Assembly: GCF_001571305.1 (NCBI RefSeq)
Contig: NZ_BCTN01000007.1
Span: 62,001 to 126,000 of the forward strand
Direction of reading: 5' to 3'
DNA: 64,000 nucleotides
Origin: Erwinia persicina NBRC 102418
GTDB taxonomy: Bacteria > Pseudomonadota > Gammaproteobacteria > Enterobacterales > Enterobacteriaceae
Shown here: positions 17,711 to 26,318 of the stretch, piece by piece
Position numbering within the stretch: position 1 is the first letter of the stretch
Layout of the letters: each line of letters opens with the position of its first letter
Notes under the pieces: model-generated
Told to the model about the DNA's origin: nothing
Seen by the model: only the letters and a program-made list of their open reading frames with translations
Database searches by the model: none
Made by a program: the position numbers and the translations under genes

Positions 17711-19009
17711 TGTATCCGGCCTCTTGCAAGTCAGCTGCTTTTGGCAGCAAGGCCATGATGGAATAAGCGCGTCAGGTTCCCAATAAGCTTCTTAGGCTGT
17801 TAAAGCCGTTTTTTTGTCCCGGGTTTACAAGACGCCATTGCACAGTTTTGTCATCACATACCCTGCAAACTGGTAAGATTTTAAGCGAGTTCAGATTTCT
17901 CGTTGCTGTAAATAAAAAGCGCCCGGCCGTGTCATGACAGCCCAGATAATTCGGGCAATTTTGTTCGCCAGTGCGACAACAACCTTATTGCGGTGTACAC
18001 CGCGCTCTTCCATAAGTTGTACCCACTGTCCCAGAAAATTTGTTGTCCTGTTCAAATGCAGAACACAGGTTCGGGCTCCATGGATAAGCAGTTTTCTCAG
18101 GTAAGCATTGCCACGTTTACTCATATCTAATAAACGTTGCTTGCCTCCTGTTGAGTATTCTCGTGGTACAAGCCCCAGCCAGGCAGCTAAATTGCGCCCT
18201 GATTTAAATTGTTGGCCATTACCTACAAACGCCGTCATTGCCGTCGCTGTCAATTTCCCTACACCGGGAATAGACGTCAGCCTTTTAGCTATTCCATCTG
18301 CATCAGCGATAGACTCAATCTGGCGACGTAAGTGCAACAGTTTTTCCTCAAGAGACCGATATTCCTGCCAGAGATCAATGAGTATATCCCTCATTGATGG
18401 ACTCAGTTCGTTTTGCTCGTCAGATAACAGAGAAGGCATATCATGTGTAAATTTGGCAATTCCACTGTGGATAGTTAATCCGTATTCCAGGAGAAATGCC
18501 CTGGCCTGATTCACCACCGCTGTTTTATGAGAGACCACGCGTTCTCTGATCCGATGTAATGCCTGTAGATCGAGCTGTGCCGTTGTTTTTGGTATCACTG
18601 TCCGCATAGTAGGACGAGAAATGGCTTCGGCTATTGCTTCAGCATCAATCAGGTCATTCTTGTTTGATTTAACGAAAGGTTTTACAAATTGTGCCGGGAC
18701 GATGCAGGGCGTATGTCCAAATGATTTAGCCTTTCTGGCCAGCCAATGGCAACCCGGACAGGCTTCCATTCCAATCGTTGTTTGGGGTAAGCGGGCTAGA
18801 TATTCAATCAATTTAACGCGGGTAAAACATCGCCTAATCAGGATATTTCCTTTATCGTCCATCCCTACTACATGGAACGTATTTTTACCGATATCAATAC
18901 CCATTCGGCTAAGGGACTGTGCTTTTGTTCGTGACATAACACACCTCCAATATAAGGGCTGACAGCAAGTGCAATTTTAGCAAGTTGAGTGGGGGCGAAA
19001 CATTCCATT
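17656..19009 (-). mobile_element. IS110-family element (IS1111-like) inside the IS3 element
   Basis: About 1.35 kb, inserted near the end of the IS3 orfA. Near each edge is an imperfect inverted repeat containing TTCGCCCCC (17661-17671 and, inverted, 18990-19000), matching the subterminal repeats of the IS1111 subgroup. It encodes one DEDD transposase on the minus strand. The long non-coding stretch 17710-17890 downstream of the transposase is normal for this family, whose non-coding ends have been linked to guide RNAs in some IS110 members. Confidence 0.82.
17891..18937 (-). CDS. IS110/IS1111-family DEDD transposase
   Basis: A 348-residue transposase. The N-terminal DEDD_Tnp_IS110 RuvC-like domain carries GIDIGKNTFHVVGMD (first Asp), GMEACPGCHWLARK, and NDLIDAEAIAEA (the Glu-Asp pair region). 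The C-terminal transposase_20 domain carries the helix-hairpin-helix SIPGVGKLTATAMTAFVG and AAWLGLVPREYSTGGKQRLLDMSKRGN, including the family serine. It appears intact. Members of this family integrate by a mechanism unlike DDE transposases, often without target duplication. Confidence 0.93.
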   Translation of the reverse strand: MSRTKAQSLSRMGIDIGKNTFHVVGMDDKGNILIRRCFTRVKLIEYLARLPQTTIGMEACPGCHWLARKAKSFGHTPCIVPAQFVKPFVKSNKNDLIDAEAIAEAISRPTMRTVIPKTTAQLDLQALHRIRERVVSHKTAVVNQARAFLLEYGLTIHSGIAKFTHDMPSLLSDEQNELSPSMRDILIDLWQEYRSLEEKLLHLRRQIESIADADGIAKRLTSIPGVGKLTATAMTAFVGNGQQFKSGRNLAAWLGLVPREYSTGGKQRLLDMSKRGNAYLRKLLIHGARTCVLHLNRTTNFLGQWVQLMEERGVHRNKVVVALANKIARIIWAVMTRPGAFYLQQREI

Positions 19010-19851
19010 AGCTTTAAAACCAGCGATAAAGCGTGAGCTCGTTAGTTATCTGACCACGCAGTTTACGATGAGCATACGCCAGGCATGCAGGACGTTATCG
19101 CTGAGCAGGACGGTGTTTCGTTATCAACCGAATACACGGCGTGATGAAGCGGTGATCCAGAGGCTGACCGAGGCGGCTGAACGCTATCCCCGCTACGGAT
19201 TTAAGAAGCTTTTTCAGGTGCTTCGCAGGCAGGGGCACGTCTGGAACCACAAGCGCGTACACCGGATTTACTGTCTGTTGAAACTGAATTTTCATCGGAA
19301 GGGTAAGCAACGCTTGCCGGTGCGTAATCCGGCTCCGCTGGCAACGCCGGAAGCACTCAACCAAAGTTGGTCGATTGATTTTATGCACGACGCGCTGGAC
19401 ATGTGGCCGACGTTTTCGGACTTTCAATGTCGTCGATAATTTTAGTCGTGAATGCGTGGCGATCGAGGTAGGCCAGGGACTTCGCGGTGACGATGTGGTC
19501 GCCGTGATGGAACGGATCAGGCAGACACAGCAACGTGCACCACAGCGGCTACAGACGGACAACGGCAGCGAATTTATCTCGAAAACGCTGGATCGCTGGG
19601 CGTATGAAAACCGGGTAACGATGGACTTCTCACGCCCCGGGAAGCCCACAGATAACGCCCTGGTTGAGTCATTTAACGGCAGCCTGCGTGATGAATGTCT
19701 GAACGTGTACTGGTTCCTGTCACTGGAAGATGCTCAGGAGAAGATCGAGCACTGGCGGCAGGAATATAACCAGTACCGACCACATTCCTCGTTAAATAAC
19801 CAGACTCCGGCAGAATTTATCCGAAGCCTGCAAACAGGCCCGGATCTCTGA
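19009..19851 (+). pseudogene. IS3-family OrfB with frameshift
   Basis: OrfB of the outer IS. It reads in frame from the IS110 junction (ALKPAIKREL, then MSIRQACRTLSLSRTVFRYQP, HVWNHKRVHRIY, and the first catalytic Asp in [10 protein letters not shown]). An extra base near 19403 shifts the frame. The rest continues in another frame: [23 protein letters not shown] with the second Asp, and [15 protein letters not shown] with the Glu, ending with [17 protein letters not shown]. With both the insertion and the frameshift, this IS cannot move on its own. Confidence 0.85.
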
Positions 19852-20035
19852 TTTATGCTGGCACCGATATTGGGAAGGGATCATGGTAACTTACTGTATT
19901 TCAAAACATCTAATATCAAAAAACAAGCATAGAAGTAACATTAAAAAACAAAACAACTACGTAATAACAGATGACATCACCATAGGAAACGTTTATTTTT
20001 ACGTAAAAACCACTTGGTAGTTAGGTAACGTTATT

Positions 20036-21121
20036 ATGGCAGCCTTTGATACTGATTATTGCTACTCCTTTCCAGCGGTGAGAGGGATCCAGGCAGGTCG
20101 CCCCTTCTACATCGCCACTTGCCCGATGAGAATTATTCCCAAAATCTTCAGTTTCGACGAGAATGAAGTACCGCCTGAATTGCGCGCGCAAAGAACGCTT
20201 AACAAAGCTCGCATTCCAGAGATGGTTCGCTACTTACTTGAAAATCCAAGTGATTATGTTTTCTCAGCTCTAACTGCCTCCATTGCAGTTGATGTGCAAT
20301 TTGATGAGTATTCTGGGTCCAATAATCTAGGGACTTTACGAGTGCCGATGGAAGCACAAATTTTGATCAATGATGGTCAACATCGTAGGAAAGCGATAGA
20401 GGACGCTCTAGAAGAACGGCCCGAGCTGGGACAAGACAACATCCCCGTTTTATTTTTTGTAGATGAAGGACTTAAACGCAGCCAGCAAATGTTTGCTGAT
20501 TTAAATAAATACGCAATTAGGCCAAGCCCATCTCTCGCGACACTCTATGACCATCGAGATATTAGTTCGAATTTATCACGATACCTCGCAATGAATATCG
20601 AGCCTTTCATCGGGTTGACTGAAATGGAAAAATCCAGCATCAGCAAGTTTTCCAATAAGCTATTCACTCTCAGTAGCATCAAGCAAGCTACGCGTTCCCT
20701 ACTAGGGAAAGATCCCAAGGCCAACGATGTAGAGCAGTGTTCTGACCTTGCAGCCCAATATTGGCAAGCGATATTTCACGTCATGCCAGACTGGCAACTA
20801 GCTGCAAAAAAAGAGGTATCTCCTGCACAGCTTCGCCAAGAGTATGTCCATGCGCACGGTATAGGGCTACAGGCCCTAGGGTTGCTAGGAAATTGCTTGC
20901 TTTCTGAACACCCTGATTTATGGCAAAAAAAAATAGCGACACTAAGAGAATTTGACTGGCGAAAAAGTAGCCCAGATCTAACCAAACGCGCCATGCAACA
21001 TGGTAAACTTAGCAAAACTACAGCTTCTATTCAGCTTACCTGTAATGCTCTAAAAATCGCATTAGCGCTCCCCCTTTCAAATGAAGAACAAGAGCTAGAA
21101 GCTCAAATGGCTATCTCATGA
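20036..21121 (+). CDS. dndB: DndB, DGQHR-domain regulator of DNA phosphorothioation
   Basis: A 361-residue DndB. The diagnostic DGQHR motif is at residues 113-117 (ILINDGQHRRKAI), followed by IPVLFFVDEG and MFADLNKYAIRPS. In Salmonella and Streptomyces, DndB is a repressor of the dnd genes and limits modification; it is not essential for sulfur incorporation. It is first in dndBCDE, and its stop overlaps the dndC start (ATGA). The 150 bases upstream, next to the IS, must hold the operon promoter and any DndB operator; I cannot identify the site. An IS insertion this close could alter dnd expression. Confidence 0.93.
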   Translation: MAAFDTDYCYSFPAVRGIQAGRPFYIATCPMRIIPKIFSFDENEVPPELRAQRTLNKARIPEMVRYLLENPSDYVFSALTASIAVDVQFDEYSGSNNLGTLRVPMEAQILINDGQHRRKAIEDALEERPELGQDNIPVLFFVDEGLKRSQQMFADLNKYAIRPSPSLATLYDHRDISSNLSRYLAMNIEPFIGLTEMEKSSISKFSNKLFTLSSIKQATRSLLGKDPKANDVEQCSDLAAQYWQAIFHVMPDWQLAAKKEVSPAQLRQEYVHAHGIGLQALGLLGNCLLSEHPDLWQKKIATLREFDWRKSSPDLTKRAMQHGKLSKTTASIQLTCNALKIALALPLSNEEQELEAQMAIS

Positions 21122-22752
21122 GTAAACTAATTCAGGCCCACGATCTGGCCGATTATGAAGACTTCATCAATGAAGAAAACTTTGCTGGGAGACCCCTGGC
21201 AGAGTATGTATCAGAAGTGCAACGTATCTATTGTGCCGATAAGCGCCCGTGGGTAATTGGATATAGCGGAGGTAAAGATTCCAGTGCTGTCATTACCCTA
21301 GTATATCTCGCGCTGTTAGGATTACCGCCTGCCATGCGGCAGAAAGACGTGTTTCTTGTTTCATCGGACACTCTGGTAGAAACCCCTGTCGTCGTCGATT
21401 TGATCAAGAAAACTATGTTGCGAATTGAAGCTGGTGCAAAACGTGCTGGGCTACCAATAACACAGCATTCAGTCATGCCGAAAACTCATGAAACCTTCTG
21501 GGTTAATCTACTGGGTAAAGGTTATCCGGCTCCAACTCGTAGTTTTCGCTGGTGTACTGAGCGAATGAAAATCAACCCGGTCAGTGATTTTATCAAAGAT
21601 AAAGTCAGCCAGTTTGATGAAGTCATCGTGGTACTCGGTTCACGCAGTAGCGAAAGCGCATCCCGCGCGCAGGTTATAGCCAAACATAAAATTGATGGCA
21701 CACGGCTGGCGAGGCACACCACTCTCGCTAATGCCTTTATATATACCCCTATTGATACCTGGGACACTGAAGACGTATGGAAATTACTTCGAGGTGCATT
21801 CCGTTATTGCCCAGATGATATCGATGAGTGGGAAAATCCATGGGGGGGTAACAACCGCCCATTGTGGACGCTGTATATGGACTCTTCCGCGCAAGGGGAA
21901 TGCCCACTTGTTATCGATGACAGTACTCCATCTTGCGGAAGTTCTCGCTTTGGTTGCTGGACCTGTACTGTTGTTACAAAAGATAAGGCGATGGAAAGCC
22001 TGATCCAAAATGGTGAAGTATGGATGTCGCCGTTGCTGAAATACCGGGATCTTCTGGCATTCACCACCGATCCTGTAAATAAGGACACTTACCGAAACTA
22101 TAAGCGTCGTAGCGGCAAGGTTAGCTATCAATACGCTAAAGACGGTGAGGAAATAAGTGCTGAACGCAAGCACGTTCCTGGTCCTTACTGGATGAAATAC
22201 CGTCAACAATGGTTGAAAGATCTACTTGAAATTGAACGAGATATGAATGCTCAGGGTCATACCATCACGTTAATTACTCAACCTGAACTACATGCAATTC
22301 GTCAGGAATGGTTGAAAGATCCTAATGAACCCGACTGGTATGACACTTTGCCTGGTATTTATCGCGAAGTGTACGAGAAGGATTTAGATTGGGTGGTAGA
22401 TGACCAGTCGCGATTTGATGCCAGTGATGCTGACTTACTTATGCAAATAGGCCAAGGATTTGATGTCGTACCTGAGATGGTTATGAAACTGATCGAGCTT
22501 GAAGTATCGATGGAGGGTCTTAGTCGCCGTCAGGGTATATTTGATAAACTCGGCACAATCCTTAAGCAGGATTGGGGTAGCCTGGAAGAAATCAAACAGC
22601 AGCAGTTAGCGTTGCAAACTCGCAATGACCGTGATGTTCATCAGGAAGAAGTTATGAAACTGGAGAAGGAACTTCAGGAACTACAACGCCGAATTGTTGA
22701 TGCTGGTGAATTCCCTGTTCTTGGTGGTGAGGAAAAAGAAAGTGTTAATTAA
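21118..22752 (+). CDS. dndC: DndC, phosphorothioation sulfurtransferase (PAPS-reductase-like)
   Basis: A 544-residue DndC. It has the ATP-pyrophosphatase/PAPS reductase loop SGGKDS at residues 50-55, and a cysteine cluster (Cys273, Cys280, Cys283) suited to the 4Fe-4S centre known for the family. GEVWMSPLLKYRDLLAF and GPYWMKYRQQWLKDLLEIE are family blocks. DndC activates the DNA phosphate or transfers sulfur received from a cysteine desulfurase. No dndA is present; in enterobacteria IscS takes this role. Start overlaps dndB by four bases. The last ~70 residues form a charged coiled helix. Confidence 0.94.
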   Translation: MSKLIQAHDLADYEDFINEENFAGRPLAEYVSEVQRIYCADKRPWVIGYSGGKDSSAVITLVYLALLGLPPAMRQKDVFLVSSDTLVETPVVVDLIKKTMLRIEAGAKRAGLPITQHSVMPKTHETFWVNLLGKGYPAPTRSFRWCTERMKINPVSDFIKDKVSQFDEVIVVLGSRSSESASRAQVIAKHKIDGTRLARHTTLANAFIYTPIDTWDTEDVWKLLRGAFRYCPDDIDEWENPWGGNNRPLWTLYMDSSAQGECPLVIDDSTPSCGSSRFGCWTCTVVTKDKAMESLIQNGEVWMSPLLKYRDLLAFTTDPVNKDTYRNYKRRSGKVSYQYAKDGEEISAERKHVPGPYWMKYRQQWLKDLLEIERDMNAQGHTITLITQPELHAIRQEWLKDPNEPDWYDTLPGIYREVYEKDLDWVVDDQSRFDASDADLLMQIGQGFDVVPEMVMKLIELEVSMEGLSRRQGIFDKLGTILKQDWGSLEEIKQQQLALQTRNDRDVHQEEVMKLEKELQELQRRIVDAGEFPVLGGEEKESVN

Positions 22753-24751
22753 GCAACTCGTGCTGAATAATTTCCGGGTATTCAGCGGTTCCCATACCAT
22801 CGACCTAGCGCCAAGAACTCGTTCCCATGAGGCACATTCTCGCCCAATTATTTTATTTGGTGGTTTGAATGGTGCGGGGAAAACCTCGATTTTATCTGCC
22901 ATCAGATTGGCTCTTTATGGTCGATTAGCTTTTGGTTCTTCCACACAGCAACAGGACTACATTGAGCAACTGAGCGAGTTGATTCATCACGGTGCTGAAA
23001 CTACTCAGCGCCCAGAAGACGCAATGATCGAACTGACATTTACCTATAACAAAGGCGGTCAGGAGTCAGAATTCACTGTTACCCGTAGTTGGATCAAAGG
23101 AAAAAAAGATAAACTTTCATTGCAAGAGAATGGGCAACCTCGTAGTGAACTGGACTATGACCAATGCCAGGGATTTCTAAACGAGTTAATCCCTCATGGT
23201 ATTGCTGATCTCTTCTTTTTTGATGGTGAGAAAATTGCAGAGTTGGCGGAAGATGAATCCGGAAATATTCTGAGAACTGCTGTACGTCGTCTGCTGGGAT
23301 TAGATCTAATCGATAAACTGCGCAATGACTTAGTGATATTTGTTAAGCGTCAGCAATCGAGCCAGTTAGAAGGCTCTCAACAACAGCAACTGGCTGAGCT
23401 TGAGGATCAAAGCAAAATGCTGTCTCATCAGACAGAAGCATTGCTAGAAAAAGCAGACTTCGCGAAAATACGAACTGATTTTCTTTCCAAAGATATTAGT
23501 CGATATGAAGGCATGTTAAATGCACAAGGCGGTGCATTTGCGCGGACGAAGACACAAGAAAAACAGAAAGTTGAGACGCTGTTAAAAGATAAAGAACGTT
23601 TGGGGAAGGAATTACGACATGAATGTGATGGTTCTTTACCCTATGCTCTCGCCCCAAACATTTTATCACGCCTATTAAACCGACTTGCTGAAGAAACAGA
23701 GATTAAGCAGACGAAAAATTTCGAGAAAGAGCTTAGTCTTTTTTTATCTCAGCTTAAAAATGATATTTCCTTACGTTCCAGCAGCGAGAGCAGCACAAAA
23801 AAAATTGCCACTGAAGCGATTGAAGACAATTTGAAAGAGTATATGTCTGCTAAACCTACAGGGGATTTACTATTTGATATCTCTGAGCGTGAAGTAGGTG
23901 TATTACAGCAATCTATCAAACAAGACAGTAAGAAAGCCTGGAAACGGTTTGAGCTTAATCGCAACCAACTAGCAGAGATAGAACAACAGCTGGAGCAGGC
24001 AGCTGCAAATATTGCACGAGCACCGGAAGATGATCAGTTGATCGACATTTTCGAGAAGCTGCGGGACCTTGATCGCCAACGGGAAGCTGAGCGACAAAAA
24101 TATCGCGCCCTTCTCGAAGAGGCAAAACTGACTAAACAACAACAGCTGGATTGTGTCCGTCAGATACAAAAAGCACATGACTCAACCAGAAATCAACATA
24201 GCTTTAGCAGCGCATTTAAGAATGCTCAAGAGACGATCAATTTACTGGACCGCTATAGTGAAGTATTGACGCAGGCCAGAGTCAGAACTCTGTCAACGAA
24301 CTTTGAAGTGGCCTACCGAAAGCTGGCACGTAAGGAGGACCTGAAACTTTATTCACATATCAACCCGGAAACATTCGATATTGAGCTAGTTGATGAAAAA
24401 GGCACTGTCATTAACCGCAAGCTTCTTTCCGCTGGTGAGAAACAGATATACGCCATCGCCATACTCGAGGCGCTTGCTAAAACCTCTGGTCGTGACTTAC
24501 CAGTGATTATTGATACACCGCTAGGCCGCCTGGACTCTCAACATAGGGATAAATTGATTAACCATTACTTCCCTTATGCCAGCCATCAGGTTGTTCTGCT
24601 ATCTACCGATACAGAAGTCGATGAACGTTATTTTGTCGATCAGTTGCGTGATGATATTTCTCATGCGTATGAAATCGCATTTAACACTCATACAAAATCA
24701 TCCTCTCTTAAACCAGGCTATTTCTGGGAATTAACCAAGGAGGCTATTTAA
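22742..24751 (+). CDS. dndD: DndD, SMC/RecF-like ATPase of the phosphorothioation complex
   Basis: About 669 residues. The Walker A loop LFGGLNGAGKTS is near residue 40, a long charged coiled coil spans about 200-490, the ABC signature LLSAGEKQIYAIAIL is near 560, and Walker B LPVIIDTPLGRLD is near 587. DndD supplies ATP-driven DNA nicking and conformational energy to DndCDE. The open frame begins earlier at 22694, but that part lies inside dndC; GTG at 22742 is chosen because GAGG at 22729-22732 precedes it and the protein then begins MLIKQLVLNNFRVF like other DndD proteins. It overlaps dndC by 11 bases. Confidence 0.93.
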   Translation: MLIKQLVLNNFRVFSGSHTIDLAPRTRSHEAHSRPIILFGGLNGAGKTSILSAIRLALYGRLAFGSSTQQQDYIEQLSELIHHGAETTQRPEDAMIELTFTYNKGGQESEFTVTRSWIKGKKDKLSLQENGQPRSELDYDQCQGFLNELIPHGIADLFFFDGEKIAELAEDESGNILRTAVRRLLGLDLIDKLRNDLVIFVKRQQSSQLEGSQQQQLAELEDQSKMLSHQTEALLEKADFAKIRTDFLSKDISRYEGMLNAQGGAFARTKTQEKQKVETLLKDKERLGKELRHECDGSLPYALAPNILSRLLNRLAEETEIKQTKNFEKELSLFLSQLKNDISLRSSSESSTKKIATEAIEDNLKEYMSAKPTGDLLFDISEREVGVLQQSIKQDSKKAWKRFELNRNQLAEIEQQLEQAAANIARAPEDDQLIDIFEKLRDLDRQREAERQKYRALLEEAKLTKQQQLDCVRQIQKAHDSTRNQHSFSSAFKNAQETINLLDRYSEVLTQARVRTLSTNFEVAYRKLARKEDLKLYSHINPETFDIELVDEKGTVINRKLLSAGEKQIYAIAILEALAKTSGRDLPVIIDTPLGRLDSQHRDKLINHYFPYASHQVVLLSTDTEVDERYFVDQLRDDISHAYEIAFNTHTKSSSLKPGYFWELTKEAI

Positions 24752-25119
24752 TGCTCCCAAATAGAATGCAACTCAGCCGTCAGACTGAAGACCAGCTTAA
24801 AAAGCTAAAAGGATATACTGGGATTACGCCCAATGTCGCAGCTCGACTGGCATTTTTCCGCTCGGTGGAGAGTGAGTTTCGTTATTCTTCTGAACGGGAT
24901 AGTAAGAAGCTGGATGGCTCGCTGGTGCTGGATAAAATAACGTGGTTGGGAGAAACACTACAAACTACGGAATTAGTACTAAAGATGTTATATCCAAAGC
25001 TAGAGCAGAAAATGCTTATTAAAGCATGGGCGGCACATGTAGAGGATGGCATTGCTGCATTAAGGAACTATAGATCTCTGAAAGATTTATCATGTGCGAT
25101 AAGTACGAATGGTTCGTGA
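24751..25119 (+). CDS. dndE: DndE, nicked-DNA-binding phosphorothioation subunit
   Basis: A 122-residue DndE, the small helical protein that forms tetramers and binds nicked DNA in the DndCDE complex. Its N-terminus (MQLSRQTEDQLKKLKGYTGITPNVAARLAFF) and the GSLVLDKITWLGE block match the family, whose members are about 110-130 residues. Its ATG shares a base with the dndD stop, and AAGGAGG at 24737-24743 is a strong ribosome-binding site. It is the last gene of the operon: no dndF, dndG or dndH follows. Confidence 0.92.
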   Translation: MLPNRMQLSRQTEDQLKKLKGYTGITPNVAARLAFFRSVESEFRYSSERDSKKLDGSLVLDKITWLGETLQTTELVLKMLYPKLEQKMLIKAWAAHVEDGIAALRNYRSLKDLSCAISTNGS

Positions 25120-25149
25120 TAAATAAATACCACATAATTTCTTTCATAA

Positions 25150-25173
25150 AAACCACCTCAGAAGAGGTGGTTT
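25150..25173. terminator. Bidirectional terminator between dndE and the convergent operon
   Basis: A perfect 10-bp stem (AAACCACCTC, 25150-25159, with GAGGTGGTTT, 25164-25173) around AGAA. It lies in the 70 bases between two convergent operons. A-rich sequence before and TTT after let it serve both strands. Confidence 0.75.
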
Positions 25174-25189
25174 AAGGCTTTAAATATAT

Positions 25190-26305
25190 TTAGTTAGTTG
25201 TTGTTACAATTTTTGCCATTTTTTTTCTTTTATCGATTATATCTGACAATTTATCTAACTCAGAAATAAACTCAATCCCATCGTCAATTAAAACAGATTG
25301 TGGTAAGTTTCCAAGTAACTCTCTAGTTGTTAAAATTATCCTTCTCCAATCTTTCGGTTTAGGATCATTTTCTGTCGCTTTTACTCTAGCTTCCTCAATT
25401 GACAATGTATGGGTCTCAAAATCATCAATTAAAGAACTGTGATGATTTTCAATCAAATAAGAAATGCTTTTAATTTGTTTAGGATCATTAATTCGACGAG
25501 CATTTTTATTTTCTTCATCGGGAGTAATCCACGAATAAAATCTATTTAGGTTATTCAAGTCCTTAAAACACTTGTCATTCTCACTCCAAGAAAGCCACTC
25601 CTTCATTGCACCACTTCTAAGCACTTCCTCAAATAAAGAAAAATAATCATTACGCGCTTTTGTTGAGTATTCTTCATGGCATCGCATCTGCAAGAGAGCT
25701 TTATACGTTCTATACAGTCGCCCAGTAGCTTGGGCTGATAATCCAAATTGTTGCCCTACAACACCTAATTTTTTATTCTCTTTATCGACTTGCTCTGCAA
25801 CTAATTTAGCTCTCTGAGCCGGCTCCCAAGATCGAATACCGCTAATATGCCTAATTCCTTGTAGCATCCATGATATATCATCCTTACCATCACCATTATA
25901 TATAAGAACCTCAATTTTATTTGTTTGTTCAAATAGTCTACTTAACAATTTATCATCTATATCCTCTCCTGATACTTCATCATTAGAAATGTCGTTTCTA
26001 AGTTTTATTAATGACCTGAATCTTCGATTCCCTTCCACAACAACATATTTACCCTCCACCCCAGAAATTGGACGCACCACAATTCTGTCAAGCAAGAGAA
26101 ACCCATTCCTTAGAATACTATTATAGAGATCATCTATCCCATGCAGATCTATTTCTTGTTTCGCCTTTGATTGTTTTTGATCATCAACAATATTTTTTTC
26201 TTTTACTGTCGTTCGATTTGAATGAGTCCAAAACCTCGGATTATTAGGGTCTAAAAAGATATTATCAACTGGAATTTCATTACAAACTATTTGATCCATA
26301 TACAT
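25190..26305 (-). CDS. ParB/Srx-fold protein of a DGQHR operon
   Basis: About 371 residues, third gene of a convergent operon. The N-terminal ~110 residues form a ParB/sulfiredoxin-like domain: a strand PVDNIFLDPNNPRF, a helix (DLYNSILRNGFLL), a strand DRIVVRPI, and the EGNRRFRSL motif equivalent to ParB GERRxR. This fold is used for nucleotide binding or nuclease activity. A helical DNA-binding-like region follows (LGVVGQQFGLSAQATGRLYRTYKA), and the C-terminal half is unassigned. The open frame begins with a TTG at 26326 that overlaps the DGQHR gene by 8 bases; ATG 26305 with GAGG upstream seems more likely. Strongly AT-rich. Function unknown; likely linked to the Dnd genes. Confidence 0.72.
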   Translation of the reverse strand: MYMDQIVCNEIPVDNIFLDPNNPRFWTHSNRTTVKEKNIVDDQKQSKAKQEIDLHGIDDLYNSILRNGFLLLDRIVVRPISGVEGKYVVVEGNRRFRSLIKLRNDISNDEVSGEDIDDKLLSRLFEQTNKIEVLIYNGDGKDDISWMLQGIRHISGIRSWEPAQRAKLVAEQVDKENKKLGVVGQQFGLSAQATGRLYRTYKALLQMRCHEEYSTKARNDYFSLFEEVLRSGAMKEWLSWSENDKCFKDLNNLNRFYSWITPDEENKNARRINDPKQIKSISYLIENHHSSLIDDFETHTLSIEEARVKATENDPKPKDWRRIILTTRELLGNLPQSVLIDDGIEFISELDKLSDIIDKRKKMAKIVTTTN

Positions 26306-26318
26306 AACAATACCATCC

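Larger units (their letters stand above)
17323..19885 (+). mobile_element. IS3-family element (IS407-like), interrupted by an IS110-family element
   Basis: Outer element with imperfect inverted ends (left inward ATCCCACCAAAACGG, right inward ATCCCTTCCCAATATCGG) and GTAA on both sides (17319-17322 and 19886-19889), a 4-bp target duplication typical of the IS407 group. About 1.2 kb remains after removing the IS110 insert. It holds orfA (17396-17655) and a frameshifted orfB (19009-19851). It sits between the CHAT module and the dnd operon, exactly at the stop codon of the small gene. End positions are good to within a few bases. Confidence 0.75.

Noticed and set aside
20036-25119. Calling the dnd locus a complete restriction-modification system
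   Set aside because: Only the modification genes are present; dndFGH are not in the window, and the neighbouring operon's role is unproven.
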